Under the pieces are notes generated by a model, which saw only the letters and a list, made by a program, of their open reading frames with translations, did not search any database and had not been told where the DNA came from. Of a stretch of DNA of 64,000 bases, positions 25,192 through 33,053 are shown piece by piece. The position numbers and the translations under genes were made by a program. How positions within the stretch are numbered: position 1 is the first letter of the stretch; every line of letters begins with the position of its first letter. Source of the DNA: Pseudarthrobacter chlorophenolicus (GTDB taxonomy: Bacteria; Actinomycetota; Actinomycetes; Actinomycetales; Micrococcaceae); assembly GCF_000962805.1 (NCBI RefSeq), contig NZ_JZTW01000008.1, forward strand, positions 62,001-126,000. Direction: 5' to 3'.

Positions 25192-25473
25192 ATGAATACC
25201 AATGCCTACGCTGCCTGTACTTCAGTTACTCCGGAAGGCCGGCTGCTGACCTTCCACAATTGGGTGCATCTCAACCGGGGCGACAGGATCACCGTTAGCC
25301 GACCCGGACATCTGCCCCAGCCCGGCACGGTGGACGACGTCAGCGACGATGCCAGTTACTTCTGGGCGAGGATCGACGGCCTGGGAAGGGTCCTGGTTTT
25401 TCACGGGGATGGGTCGGTGGTCCACACGTTCCATCTCGCCGCCGGCCGGCACCACACCAGCCACTCCGTCTGA
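25192..25473 (+). CDS. Hypothetical small protein (93 aa)
   Basis: The ATG at 25192 follows AAGGACCGCC. The product is soluble, rich in His and aromatic residues near the C-terminus, and ends 'LAAGRHHTSHSV'. The middle ('RGDRITVSRPGHLPQPGTVD') looks like a small beta-barrel with short strands, as in SH3-like folds, but no family is recognised. It stands alone between the permease terminator and the lipoprotein gene. Confidence 0.55.
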   Translation: MNTNAYAACTSVTPEGRLLTFHNWVHLNRGDRITVSRPGHLPQPGTVDDVSDDASYFWARIDGLGRVLVFHGDGSVVHTFHLAAGRHHTSHSV

Positions 25474-25566
25474 ACTCTCAGGCCCCGGAACCCTGCGTCA
25501 CACAACGTGACGGCGCCTCTATCCGGACGGGCAACGCCCTACCCTGAACAGGTGACTCTGACTACG

Positions 25567-26106
25567 ATGCGCACCGCCGCCGCGGGCTCCCTCGCCGCCG
25601 CCGGACTCCTGTTGACCCTCGCCGCCTGTTCCACGCCGGCCGCCACGCCCTCCTCCGCCCCGGCCTCCTCCGCGAGCGCGTCGGCCAGCGCTTCCGCCGA
25701 TGCCGGCCCCTGCGAAGGCGTGAAGGTCATCGTCGACTCCGGTTCGCTGGACCAGGCCGCCGCCGACACCTCCGCCTGCGTGGATGCGGGCGGACCCACC
25801 CTGGCATCGGACGTGCTGGGCAAAGCTGACGTGAAGATCGAAGGCACCGCCAAATACCCCACGAGCTTCGCGTGCCGCGTCAACGGTGTGCCGGCTGCTG
25901 ACTTCGACATCAAGCACAAGGGAGGCACCACCCGCGAAGCGTGCGATGACAAGAACACCGTCTCCTACTGGGCACTCTGGGTGAAGCCCGCCGGCGGCGA
26001 ATGGGCGTACGCGCAGGAAGGCCTGGACAGCCTCAAGCTCAACCCGGGCGAGAGCCTTGAACTGCTGTACACGGTGGACAACGAACCGGCAGCGCCCGCG
26101 GCATGA
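25567..26106 (+). CDS. Putative lipoprotein coupled to an ECF transporter
   Basis: About 179 residues. The signal peptide MRTAAAGSLAAAGLLLTLAA ends in a lipobox (LAAC), so the mature protein should be a membrane-anchored lipoprotein. A Ser/Ala linker follows (about 27-48). The C-terminal domain contains 'SYWALWVKPAGGEWAYAQEG' and 'LNPGESLELLYTVDN', which resembles DUF4430/SCO2322-like extracellular domains found next to ECF transporters. Its stop overlaps the next start (ATGA). It probably captures the ligand for the fused transporter. A GTG at 25552 is an alternative start. Confidence 0.72.
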   Translation: MRTAAAGSLAAAGLLLTLAACSTPAATPSSAPASSASASASASADAGPCEGVKVIVDSGSLDQAAADTSACVDAGGPTLASDVLGKADVKIEGTAKYPTSFACRVNGVPAADFDIKHKGGTTREACDDKNTVSYWALWVKPAGGEWAYAQEGLDSLKLNPGESLELLYTVDNEPAAPAA

Positions 26107-28949
26107 CTTTCCGGCCCGCGCCGTTGCGCGCAGCGGCGGTTCTCGCCGTTGTGTTCATCGCGGCGCGGGTCATCTACCGCGTTCTTTTCAACGGGGCGGG
26201 CCTTGGTGCGCCGCTCCTGCTCGACCTGCCCCCGCTGCGGCTGCCCGCACCCTACGCCCATGTGGTCCTCCTCGGCCCGGTCTCCGCCCCGGGGGTATGG
26301 GCGGCAATTCTGTCGGCCCTCCCCATCGCCGGAACCATCCTCGCGTTCGGCCTGCTGAACGCCTGGGTGGATGTGGCCCGCGGCTTCGTGCACCTGGCCC
26401 GCCGCGGCCCCCTGCAGGGCATCGCCCGGATGCTGGTGGTGGCCTGGTCCGCACTCCCCGCCCTTGCCGACGCCGTCACTTCCGTCCGCCTCGCGTTCCG
26501 GCTGAGGGGCGAACGGTTCGGTCCGCGCGCCCTGGTGCCAATCCTTGAGCGGACGCTGGAGCACGCCGGCCGGGTTGCCGCCGCGCTGGAGCTGCGCGGC
26601 TTCGGTACCCGGGGTACTTCCGTTTCCGTTGACGACGACGGCGGCCCGCTTCAGGTGCGCGGCGCCCGGTTCCGCATTGGCGGGACGCAGCTCCGCGTCG
26701 CTGACTTCGCTCCTTCGTCCGGGACGGTGTCGGTGCTGACCGGGCCCACCGGCTCCGGCAAGTCCACCATCCTGCGGGGCATCGCCGGGCTCCTTTCGCA
26801 CGTTGACGGCGGTGAAGTGGCCGGAACGGTGCGCGTTGGCGGGCTGGAACGGGTGTCCACGCCGCCGCGGGAGACTGCCCGCGTGGTCGGCGTCGTCCTG
26901 CAGAACCCCCGCGCCGCGTTCGCCACCACCCGCGTCCGGGACGAGATCGCACTGGCCCTTGACCTCCGCGGTGTTTCGGCGGCCGATTCCAAGGCCCGCG
27001 TCCTAGACGTGGCGGACCGCATCGGCGTTTCGGCGCTGCTGGACCGGACCATCAGCACCCTCTCAGCGGGCGAGGCAACACTGGTGGCCATCGCCGCCGC
27101 GGTGGTGGAGCAGCCGGCCCTGCTCCTGGTGGACGAGCCACTGGCCGACCTCGACACCAATGCACGCGCCCGCGTCATTGCCGTGCTCCACGCCCTCGCC
27201 CACGACGCCGGAATATGCGTCATCGTGGCCGAGCACCGGGCCGAGGCGCTGGTCCCTATCGCTGATTCGTGGTGGACCATACGCGACGGCGAACTGGTTC
27301 CGGGGACCGCTCCGGCTGCTATATCGAGCCCAACTGCCGGGCCGCGGTCAAACGCTCCAGCTGGCGCCGCGACCGTACTGGCCGCCTCAAACCTTTCTGT
27401 ATACCGCGACGGGAAACCTTTGGTGCGGGACGCCTCCGTGACCTTGCTCCGCGGCGAAGTGGTGGCCCTGGTGGGGCCGAATGGTGCCGGAAAATCCTCG
27501 ATCCTGGTGGCGTTGGCGCTGAGCGGCGGCAAGGGCGTCGAGGGGACCTTCGAAACGGGAACGGCCGACGGTGGCCGGGTTGCCCTCGTGCCGGATGCCT
27601 CGGACGACCTCTTCACCAGGGATACCGTGGCAGGCGAGCTCAAGGCTGCCGAGCGCCGCCTGACCCGACAAAAGAACGCCACTCCGTTGCCGCCCGGGTT
27701 TGCCGCGGTGCACCTCGCCCGGCTGCGCGGAAATGCCGGTATGCCGATCGGACATGAGCATCCCCGGGACCTCTCCGCAGGTGAACGCAGGATCCTCGCC
27801 ATCGCGCTGCAGACACTTGACCGGCCCCAGGTCCTCCTCATCGACGAGCCCACGCGCGGGCTCGACCCGGCAGCCCGATCGGCGGTCGCTGCGGCACTTC
27901 GTACCGCCGCTGACGACGGTGCAGCAGTCCTGATCGCCACCCACGACCACGCTTTCGCCCACGGCCTGGGCGCCCGGATCCTGCCGATGCGGGACGGCGT
28001 CGCCCCCGCAGCTGAACCGGCAACTCCGGCAGAGTCCTCGGCTGCTGTCCCGGCCATGACCCACGCGTTCCCGGCGCCCCGTTTTGCAAACAGGCTGCCG
28101 GACGTCCCCGCCCGGAAGAAGCCGCACCGCATCCGGATGCCCCGGCCCGTCGAGCTCGCCGTCCTCGCAGGCGCGAATCTGCTCGCGCTCGGCGCGTTCT
28201 GCTGGCCCCTGCTCGCCGCGGCCCTCCCAACGGATGCCGCCGCAGCCCTCCCCTACGCTGCCCTGGCCATCGCACCCGTGGCGGCTGTCGCCGTCGTGGT
28301 TCTGCTTGATGGTTCGGTGCGCTCGGCCCATACCGTGGCACTGCTTGGGGTGCTGGCGGCGGTGGGGTCGGCGGTGCGGGTGGCGAGCACCGGCGTCGGG
28401 GGCGTGGAGGCTGTGTTTATCCTGCTGGTCCTGGCTGGCCGAGCGTTCGGTGCCCGGTTTGGCCTGCTGCTGGGTGCCGCCACGATCGCGTTGTCGAGTG
28501 CGCTGTGGGGTGGCATCGGCCCGTGGACGCCGTTCCAGGTGTTCGCGTGTGCCTGGGTGGGTGCCGGGGCCGGCCTGCTTCCGAAGCGGGTGCGCGGGAA
28601 AGCCGAGCTGGTGATGCTGGCCGGGTACGGGATTGTGGCGTCCTACCTGTTCGGGCTGCTGACCAACCTCTGGTTCTGGCCGTTCGCGGTGGGCGCCGGC
28701 ACGGGCATCTCCTACCAGCCGGGCGCCCCGCTGGCCACGAACCTCAGCAGCTTCCTGCTGTACTCGCTGCTGACCTCGACGGCGGGATGGGACACCCTGC
28801 GGGCGGTGACCACCGTCGTCGGGATCATCGTGGTGGGCCGGGCGGTCCTCGCCGCGCTGCGCCGCGTGAAGCCAGTTTCGGGCGGTGTTCAGGGCCCTGC
28901 AGGAGACACCTCGGCCGCAGCTGGGGAGAAGCTGCAACTAACCCCGTAA
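26103..28949 (+). CDS. Single-chain ECF transporter (T-like, two ATPases and S component fused)
   Basis: A 948-residue fusion. Residues 1-170 form a CbiQ/EcfT-like membrane domain ending in the coupling motif 'LELRGFG'. The first ATPase has Walker A GPTGSGKST (about 214-222), signature LSAGE (about 320) and Walker B 'LLLVDEP'. The second has GPNGAGKSS (about 458), LSAGE (about 557) and 'VLLIDEP'. Residues ~680-930 contain five or six helices like an ECF substrate-binding S component ('ARFGLLLGAATIALSSALWG'). All four ECF modules are thus in one chain. The family transports vitamins or cobalt/nickel. The ligand is unknown; no cobalamin riboswitch was seen upstream. Confidence 0.85.
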   Translation: MTFRPAPLRAAAVLAVVFIAARVIYRVLFNGAGLGAPLLLDLPPLRLPAPYAHVVLLGPVSAPGVWAAILSALPIAGTILAFGLLNAWVDVARGFVHLARRGPLQGIARMLVVAWSALPALADAVTSVRLAFRLRGERFGPRALVPILERTLEHAGRVAAALELRGFGTRGTSVSVDDDGGPLQVRGARFRIGGTQLRVADFAPSSGTVSVLTGPTGSGKSTILRGIAGLLSHVDGGEVAGTVRVGGLERVSTPPRETARVVGVVLQNPRAAFATTRVRDEIALALDLRGVSAADSKARVLDVADRIGVSALLDRTISTLSAGEATLVAIAAAVVEQPALLLVDEPLADLDTNARARVIAVLHALAHDAGICVIVAEHRAEALVPIADSWWTIRDGELVPGTAPAAISSPTAGPRSNAPAGAATVLAASNLSVYRDGKPLVRDASVTLLRGEVVALVGPNGAGKSSILVALALSGGKGVEGTFETGTADGGRVALVPDASDDLFTRDTVAGELKAAERRLTRQKNATPLPPGFAAVHLARLRGNAGMPIGHEHPRDLSAGERRILAIALQTLDRPQVLLIDEPTRGLDPAARSAVAAALRTAADDGAAVLIATHDHAFAHGLGARILPMRDGVAPAAEPATPAESSAAVPAMTHAFPAPRFANRLPDVPARKKPHRIRMPRPVELAVLAGANLLALGAFCWPLLAAALPTDAAAALPYAALAIAPVAAVAVVVLLDGSVRSAHTVALLGVLAAVGSAVRVASTGVGGVEAVFILLVLAGRAFGARFGLLLGAATIALSSALWGGIGPWTPFQVFACAWVGAGAGLLPKRVRGKAELVMLAGYGIVASYLFGLLTNLWFWPFAVGAGTGISYQPGAPLATNLSSFLLYSLLTSTAGWDTLRAVTTVVGIIVVGRAVLAALRRVKPVSGGVQGPAGDTSAAAGEKLQLTP

Positions 28950-29011
28950 TGCAGAGCGGCAGCCCGGCCCGGGGCAGAAGCAGAAAGGCTGCGCCGGGCT
29001 AGGCTGAATTC

Positions 29012-29722
29012 ATGTCGCCGGCTCCGCTGAATATCGTCGTCCTTCTTTTCCCGCAGGTCACCCAACTGGACTTCACGGGGCCAGCCCAGGTGTTCTCCAA
29101 GTTCCCTGATACCCGGGTGCACTTGGCGTGGCACAACACGGACCCGGTGGTCACGGACGCTGGCTGGTGCATTGTGCCCACCACCACTCTGGAGGACTGC
29201 CCCCAGGCGGACATCCTCTTTGTTCCGGGTGGCGCGGGCACCTTCAACCTGTTCGAGGACCCCACTGCCCTGGCCTTCCTCCGCACCCAGGCAGCGAACG
29301 CCCGGTGGATCACCTCCGTCTGCACCGGCTCGTTTGCACTCGCTGCGGCCGGGCTTCTCACCGGCTATCGGGCCACCAGCCACTGGGCCTCCCTGCAGAT
29401 GCTTGAGCGTTTTGGCGTAACGCCGGTCTCGGAAAGAGTCGTCCAGGACAGAAACCGGATCACGGGTGCCGGCGTAACTTCGGGGATCGATTTTGCGTTC
29501 AGGCTGGCGTCCGAGCTTTTCGGTGACGAGAAGGCACGGGAGATTCAGCTGGCCCTCGAATATGACCCGGAGCCCCCGTTCGACTACGGCTCACCAGGAA
29601 AAGCCGACCCCGATGTAGTGGCAAAAATCGTCGCTGCCACCGAGGAACTCCGCCTGGACAGCGTCCACCAGGCAGCAGGAGCCCTTCGCGCCGAGGGGTT
29701 CGCCGCGGGCGCAGTGCGGTAG
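29012..29722 (+). CDS. DJ-1/PfpI family protein, isonitrile-hydratase-like
   Basis: A 236-residue protein of the DJ-1/PfpI superfamily. The nucleophile is Cys104 in 'TSVCTGSFALAAAG', and Asp20 in 'TQLDFTGPAQVF' matches the acidic partner known for isonitrile hydratase. 'VPGGAGTFNLF' and 'TSHWASLQMLERFG' are typical of this branch. The conserved C-terminal 'TGAGVTSGIDFAFRLASEL' is also seen in the regulatory relatives, but there is no DNA-binding domain here. A 21-bp terminator follows. Isonitrile hydration is a reasonable guess and not proven. Confidence 0.82.
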   Translation: MSPAPLNIVVLLFPQVTQLDFTGPAQVFSKFPDTRVHLAWHNTDPVVTDAGWCIVPTTTLEDCPQADILFVPGGAGTFNLFEDPTALAFLRTQAANARWITSVCTGSFALAAAGLLTGYRATSHWASLQMLERFGVTPVSERVVQDRNRITGAGVTSGIDFAFRLASELFGDEKAREIQLALEYDPEPPFDYGSPGKADPDVVAKIVAATEELRLDSVHQAAGALRAEGFAAGAVR

Positions 29723-29732
29723 CCGGGCATAG

Positions 29733-29776
29733 AAAAGCGGACGACGGCGGGTGGGCACCCGCCGTCGTCCGCTTTT
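29733..29776. terminator. Long perfect hairpin terminator, bidirectional
   Basis: AAAAGCGGACGACGGCGGG... pairs with ...CCCGCCGTCGTCCGCTTTT in a 21-bp perfect stem. There are A- and T-runs on both sides, so it can serve the plus-strand PfpI gene and the convergent small membrane protein gene. It is the best example of the recurring hairpin core. Confidence 0.92.
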
Positions 29777-29794
29777 TCTAAGTCCTGACAGATG

Positions 29795-29947
29795 TCAGGC
29801 GTGAGTTTTCCGTTTCAGCCAGCCCCACACAGCCGTGGCCACAAACAGGACCAGGCCGATGATGGCCAGCCACAGCAGTCCCTTCACCACGAATCCGAGG
29901 ATGGAGAGGACAAGCCAGATAATAAGCAATGTGATGATAATTCCCAT
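29795..29947 (-). CDS. Small hydrophobic membrane protein (50 aa)
   Basis: An ATG at 29947 opens a 50-codon frame: MGIIITLLIIWLVLSILG..., a second hydrophobic stretch (LLWLAIIGLVLFVATAVW) and a basic end 'GWLKRKTHA'. Two membrane helices are predicted with the basic tail in the cytoplasm. Small proteins of this type are frequent in Arthrobacter-like genomes. No function known. It ends 18 bp from the shared terminator at 29733-29776. Confidence 0.72.
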   Translation of the reverse strand: MGIIITLLIIWLVLSILGFVVKGLLWLAIIGLVLFVATAVWGWLKRKTHA

Positions 29948-29986
29948 ACGGGAAGCTTAGGCCCTCTGAGCAGCGGAAACGGGCAC

Positions 29987-30010
29987 CAACTCACACCTTG
30001 AAGTACTTGG
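29987..30010. repeat. 24-bp direct repeat, distal copy of the metH 3' end
   Basis: This copy begins CAACTCACACC and ends AAGTACTTGG. It is identical to 33030-33053, which encodes the last codons of metH (AKYFKV, stop). Here it is no longer part of a metH gene. The two copies bracket the secreted-protein gene, as the two ends of an inserted segment would. Confidence 0.95.
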
Positions 30011-30022
30011 ACCACCAATCGT

Positions 30023-32764
30023 TTATCTGAGCGTGTAACCTGACACGTCAGCGACTATTTGAACCGTGGATCCCAGGCCGGACTCGGTGTTGGCGATTGT
30101 GACTTTGCCATCGCGACCTATGGGTAGATAGGTCAGGTTGGGCACCGTTTGCCCGGTGCCGTAGTTCACGTTGGAGGCGTTCGGTCTCGCGGTTCGGGAG
30201 GCGTATCCGGTGAGGTATCCAGACGACGTGGGTTCCGTGACGGTCAGGTTCACCCAAACACCGGCAGCGTTTTCGGGGACGCCGTTGATTCCAGCGGCCT
30301 GGAAGGAGATCGTGCCGCCGGCCTTCACCGGCCCGGACGAAGTCCTCGTGTCCAGGAACCGGGTCGGAGTGATACTTCCGAAGGCGCCTGGTTCGAGCGG
30401 CATTCCGGGTAGGAAGTACCCGGAAACATCGGCGATCACCTGCGTGGTACCGGATGAGGTGTTCGCGATGGTGACCTTCCCATCGGGACCGAGCGGCACG
30501 ACGGCAAAGTTTGGCACCGTCTGCCCCGGACCGAAGTTCACGTTCGAGGCGTTCGGTTTCGCCTTGCCGGAGGCATAGGCAGTCAAGAAGCCCGCGGACT
30601 TTGCCTCCGTAACCGTGAGGTTTATGACGGCCGCGGAGGCGTTGGACGGGATCCCGTTTACCCCGCCGATCTGCAACGAGATGGTTCCACCAGCAGGGAC
30701 CGGACCCGAGGATGTCCTGGTGTCCAGGAACCGGGACGGTGGTTTGGCCCCGAATGCTCCTACTGCAGTCGGAGTTCCACCTTTGAAGTACGCAGCGACG
30801 TCAGCGATCACTTGCGTAGTACCGGATGAAGTGTTCGCGATCGTGACCTTCCCGTCGGCACCGAGCGGCACGACGGCCAGGTTCGGCACCGTCTGACCTC
30901 GACCGAAGTTCACGTTCGAGGCGTTCGGTTTCGGTCCGCCGGAGGCATAGGCGGTAAGGAACCCCTCGGACTTTGTCTCGGTGGCAGTGAGGTTGACGAC
31001 CACGGCGGAGGCATCAAGGGGCACGCCGTTCACGCCGCCGGCCTGGAATGAAACCGTACCCCCTGCTGCGACGGGCCCCGAGGCGGAACGCGTGTCCAGG
31101 AACCTGGATGGGATGATCGGCACTGAGCTTCCCGGACCTCCTGACGCGGCGACCGGGGAGTACGTGAGGACGCCTACGTCTTTCGACTCCCCCACCGTCG
31201 ACTGCAATAGCGCCGCATTCGTCGGTTCAGTCGCGTTCCCCGAATACAACGTGCCGATACCGGGCACCTTGGCATCCGCGTTAATCTTCAGCTTGTATGA
31301 ACCTGAAGATAAGCCACCGATGCTGAACCGACCTGACTCGTCCGTGGAAGCGGAGCGCGTCACCAGGGAGCCGTCGTCGGTGAATGCCTCTACCAATGCG
31401 TCCGTCAGTGGGAAGCCATCAGGGCCGACTACCTTGCCGCCAAGGACCCCACCGGAGACCAGTTGTGCGTCGGCCAGCTGTGTGGTTTGATCCGCTGCCA
31501 CGGACACCGTCGCGGCCGCCGCGAGCCCGGCGGACTCATGCACGCTCCCGTAGAACTGGGCTTCGTCCGTTGACGACCCATCAACGCGGTTGAAGGCAAC
31601 CCTGTAGGTGCCGGGCGCCAGCCCGGAAACCTTGAACTTTCCGCCGGAATCCGCCATGGGAAAATCTTGCTGGACCTGGTAACCCTGAGCGTCCAGCACC
31701 TGAATACTCGTGGTTGTCGACGCGACGCCTGATGATGTCAGGACTCTGCCTGTAATCGAGCCTCCTGCTGTCAGAGATGCATTAATCCCGGATACAACCT
31801 GACCGTCTACCACTGTGACCCTGGACGCCGATGCTGGGACGGATGCGGCGTTGAACCATTGATTCCCGTAGGTCACACCGTCTCGGCCATTCGTCCTGCC
31901 CCCGGAGCCCGAGAAACCAACGCGATAGTCGCCCGGCCACATCGGACCAATAACGTAGGAGTTGTTGCCAGAGGGGTTGCCCGTGACGCACTGCCGTGAA
32001 GCGGCAGCCCTGTTGAAATCAGCAGCACTGCCCCATGGCGTCGCACAGACCAAGCCATGCAGCGGCCATGACCCGGCTTCGACCGGCGCCTCTCCTGCGA
32101 TGAATCCGCCCGCAACCAGCGTCACGTCATCGAGCTTCTTTTCCTGGCCTGCTCTTAACTGTATGCGCTGGGCCGACCAGGAGTCTGGCACTCCTGGATA
32201 GAACGTCGAGGGCATCCTGGCCCCGGACCTGCCGGAAAACTCAACAGTAACGTCCCCAGGCGCGATACCCGCCAGCCTGTATCCACCATCCAATCCCAAC
32301 TGCGTGTCTCGGCCCCCCGCACTAACTTTGACGTCGGACGTCATCATTCCTGCCGGGAGGATTGCTTTTCCGGAAACAACGGCCCCGGGGGCCAAGACCG
32401 CGTCGATTGTTGCCGCTTGCCCCTCGCTCAGTGAACCCGCATGATGCTGGGGCCGAAAGTTTGAATCGCTCGAAGCTCCAAAGCCCAGGCTGAGGCTGTA
32501 ACGGCCCGCTGGAAGTGCGGGAAACGCATAAGATCCGTTAGGAAGGGCCGCTTCTGTCCTGATAATACAGGTAGCGGAATTACACACGTTCACGGTTGCC
32601 AGAATTCTAGTGACGTCCTCGCCGTCAGGGGCAGTGATAACGCCTGAAATCGATGCGGTGTTTGCAGCCATCGCGCGACCGGCCGTCACCGGAACCAGAA
32701 CTGCGGCGAGCAGAACGGCCAGTGAGGAGAAGACACCTACTGCCCGCAATCGTAAAATTCCCAT
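30023..32764 (-). CDS. Large secreted repeat protein
   Basis: A 913-residue exported protein. A Sec signal peptide (about 1-33, ending 'AGRAMA') precedes several carboxypeptidase-regulatory/SdrD-like beta-sandwich modules (about 36-540, recurring 'GxYxxxGLxxGxYxL' patterns). The C-terminal 360 residues are three copies of a ~124-residue unit starting RFLDTR at about 555, 679 and 802. Each unit contains 'PNASNVN.G.GQTVPN' and 'DGKVTIANTSSGTTQVIADV'. No LPXTG or C-terminal anchor is seen, so it may be released or held non-covalently. GC is lower than in metH, and the gene lies inside the 24-bp repeat-flanked segment. Adhesion is possible but unproven. Confidence 0.85.
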   Translation of the reverse strand: MGILRLRAVGVFSSLAVLLAAVLVPVTAGRAMAANTASISGVITAPDGEDVTRILATVNVCNSATCIIRTEAALPNGSYAFPALPAGRYSLSLGFGASSDSNFRPQHHAGSLSEGQAATIDAVLAPGAVVSGKAILPAGMMTSDVKVSAGGRDTQLGLDGGYRLAGIAPGDVTVEFSGRSGARMPSTFYPGVPDSWSAQRIQLRAGQEKKLDDVTLVAGGFIAGEAPVEAGSWPLHGLVCATPWGSAADFNRAAASRQCVTGNPSGNNSYVIGPMWPGDYRVGFSGSGGRTNGRDGVTYGNQWFNAASVPASASRVTVVDGQVVSGINASLTAGGSITGRVLTSSGVASTTTSIQVLDAQGYQVQQDFPMADSGGKFKVSGLAPGTYRVAFNRVDGSSTDEAQFYGSVHESAGLAAAATVSVAADQTTQLADAQLVSGGVLGGKVVGPDGFPLTDALVEAFTDDGSLVTRSASTDESGRFSIGGLSSGSYKLKINADAKVPGIGTLYSGNATEPTNAALLQSTVGESKDVGVLTYSPVAASGGPGSSVPIIPSRFLDTRSASGPVAAGGTVSFQAGGVNGVPLDASAVVVNLTATETKSEGFLTAYASGGPKPNASNVNFGRGQTVPNLAVVPLGADGKVTIANTSSGTTQVIADVAAYFKGGTPTAVGAFGAKPPSRFLDTRTSSGPVPAGGTISLQIGGVNGIPSNASAAVINLTVTEAKSAGFLTAYASGKAKPNASNVNFGPGQTVPNFAVVPLGPDGKVTIANTSSGTTQVIADVSGYFLPGMPLEPGAFGSITPTRFLDTRTSSGPVKAGGTISFQAAGINGVPENAAGVWVNLTVTEPTSSGYLTGYASRTARPNASNVNYGTGQTVPNLTYLPIGRDGKVTIANTESGLGSTVQIVADVSGYTLR
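30026..31110 (-). repeat. Three tandem ~372-bp coding repeats
   Basis: The RFLDTR-starting module is repeated three times with a period of about 371-372 bp. Conserved DNA blocks such as GTGTCCAGGAACC recur near 30348, 30719 and 31091. High DNA similarity between units suggests recent duplication and could allow copy-number change. Confidence 0.85.
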
Positions 32765-33029
32765 GACGATCTAATGCCCTCCGCTTGTGACTCGACAACG
32801 GCAGAAGGCCAGATGTCCCCCTGTATCTCCGGAAAGCATATAGCTGGCGTCAACGCTTGAGCGCTTACCCGCTGAATCGCACACAAATCCGTATCCGGAC
32901 AAATCAGTCAGATACGTCTTCCTTGAGCCCTCTCTGAGCTGGGCAGATGTCTCAGGCAACTAACACGTCGGCCGAAAACCCGTTCATCCGGGTTCAGCTC
33001 CTCGGCCCTCAAAGTGCGTGGTTCACCCG

Positions 33030-33053
33030 CAACTCACACCTTGAAGTACTTGG
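33030..33053. repeat. 24-bp direct repeat, copy within metH 3' end
   Basis: This copy includes the metH stop codon and the codons for its final residues. The exact second copy is at 29987-30010, with 3,043 bp between equivalent positions. It could be an attachment-site-like duplication. Confidence 0.95.

Noticed and set aside
25474..25566. Possible vitamin riboswitch before the ECF lipoprotein
   Set aside because: Only about 90 bp are available and no known aptamer core is visible; a short CGTCAC/GTGACG dyad alone is not enough.
25650..25710. Ser/Ala-coding repeat in the lipoprotein gene considered as a DNA repeat element
   Set aside because: It is an ordinary low-complexity linker after the lipobox.
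32771..32959. 62-codon minus-strand frame upstream of the secreted repeat protein
   Set aside because: No ribosome binding site and no plausible protein features; the interval is better read as promoter DNA.
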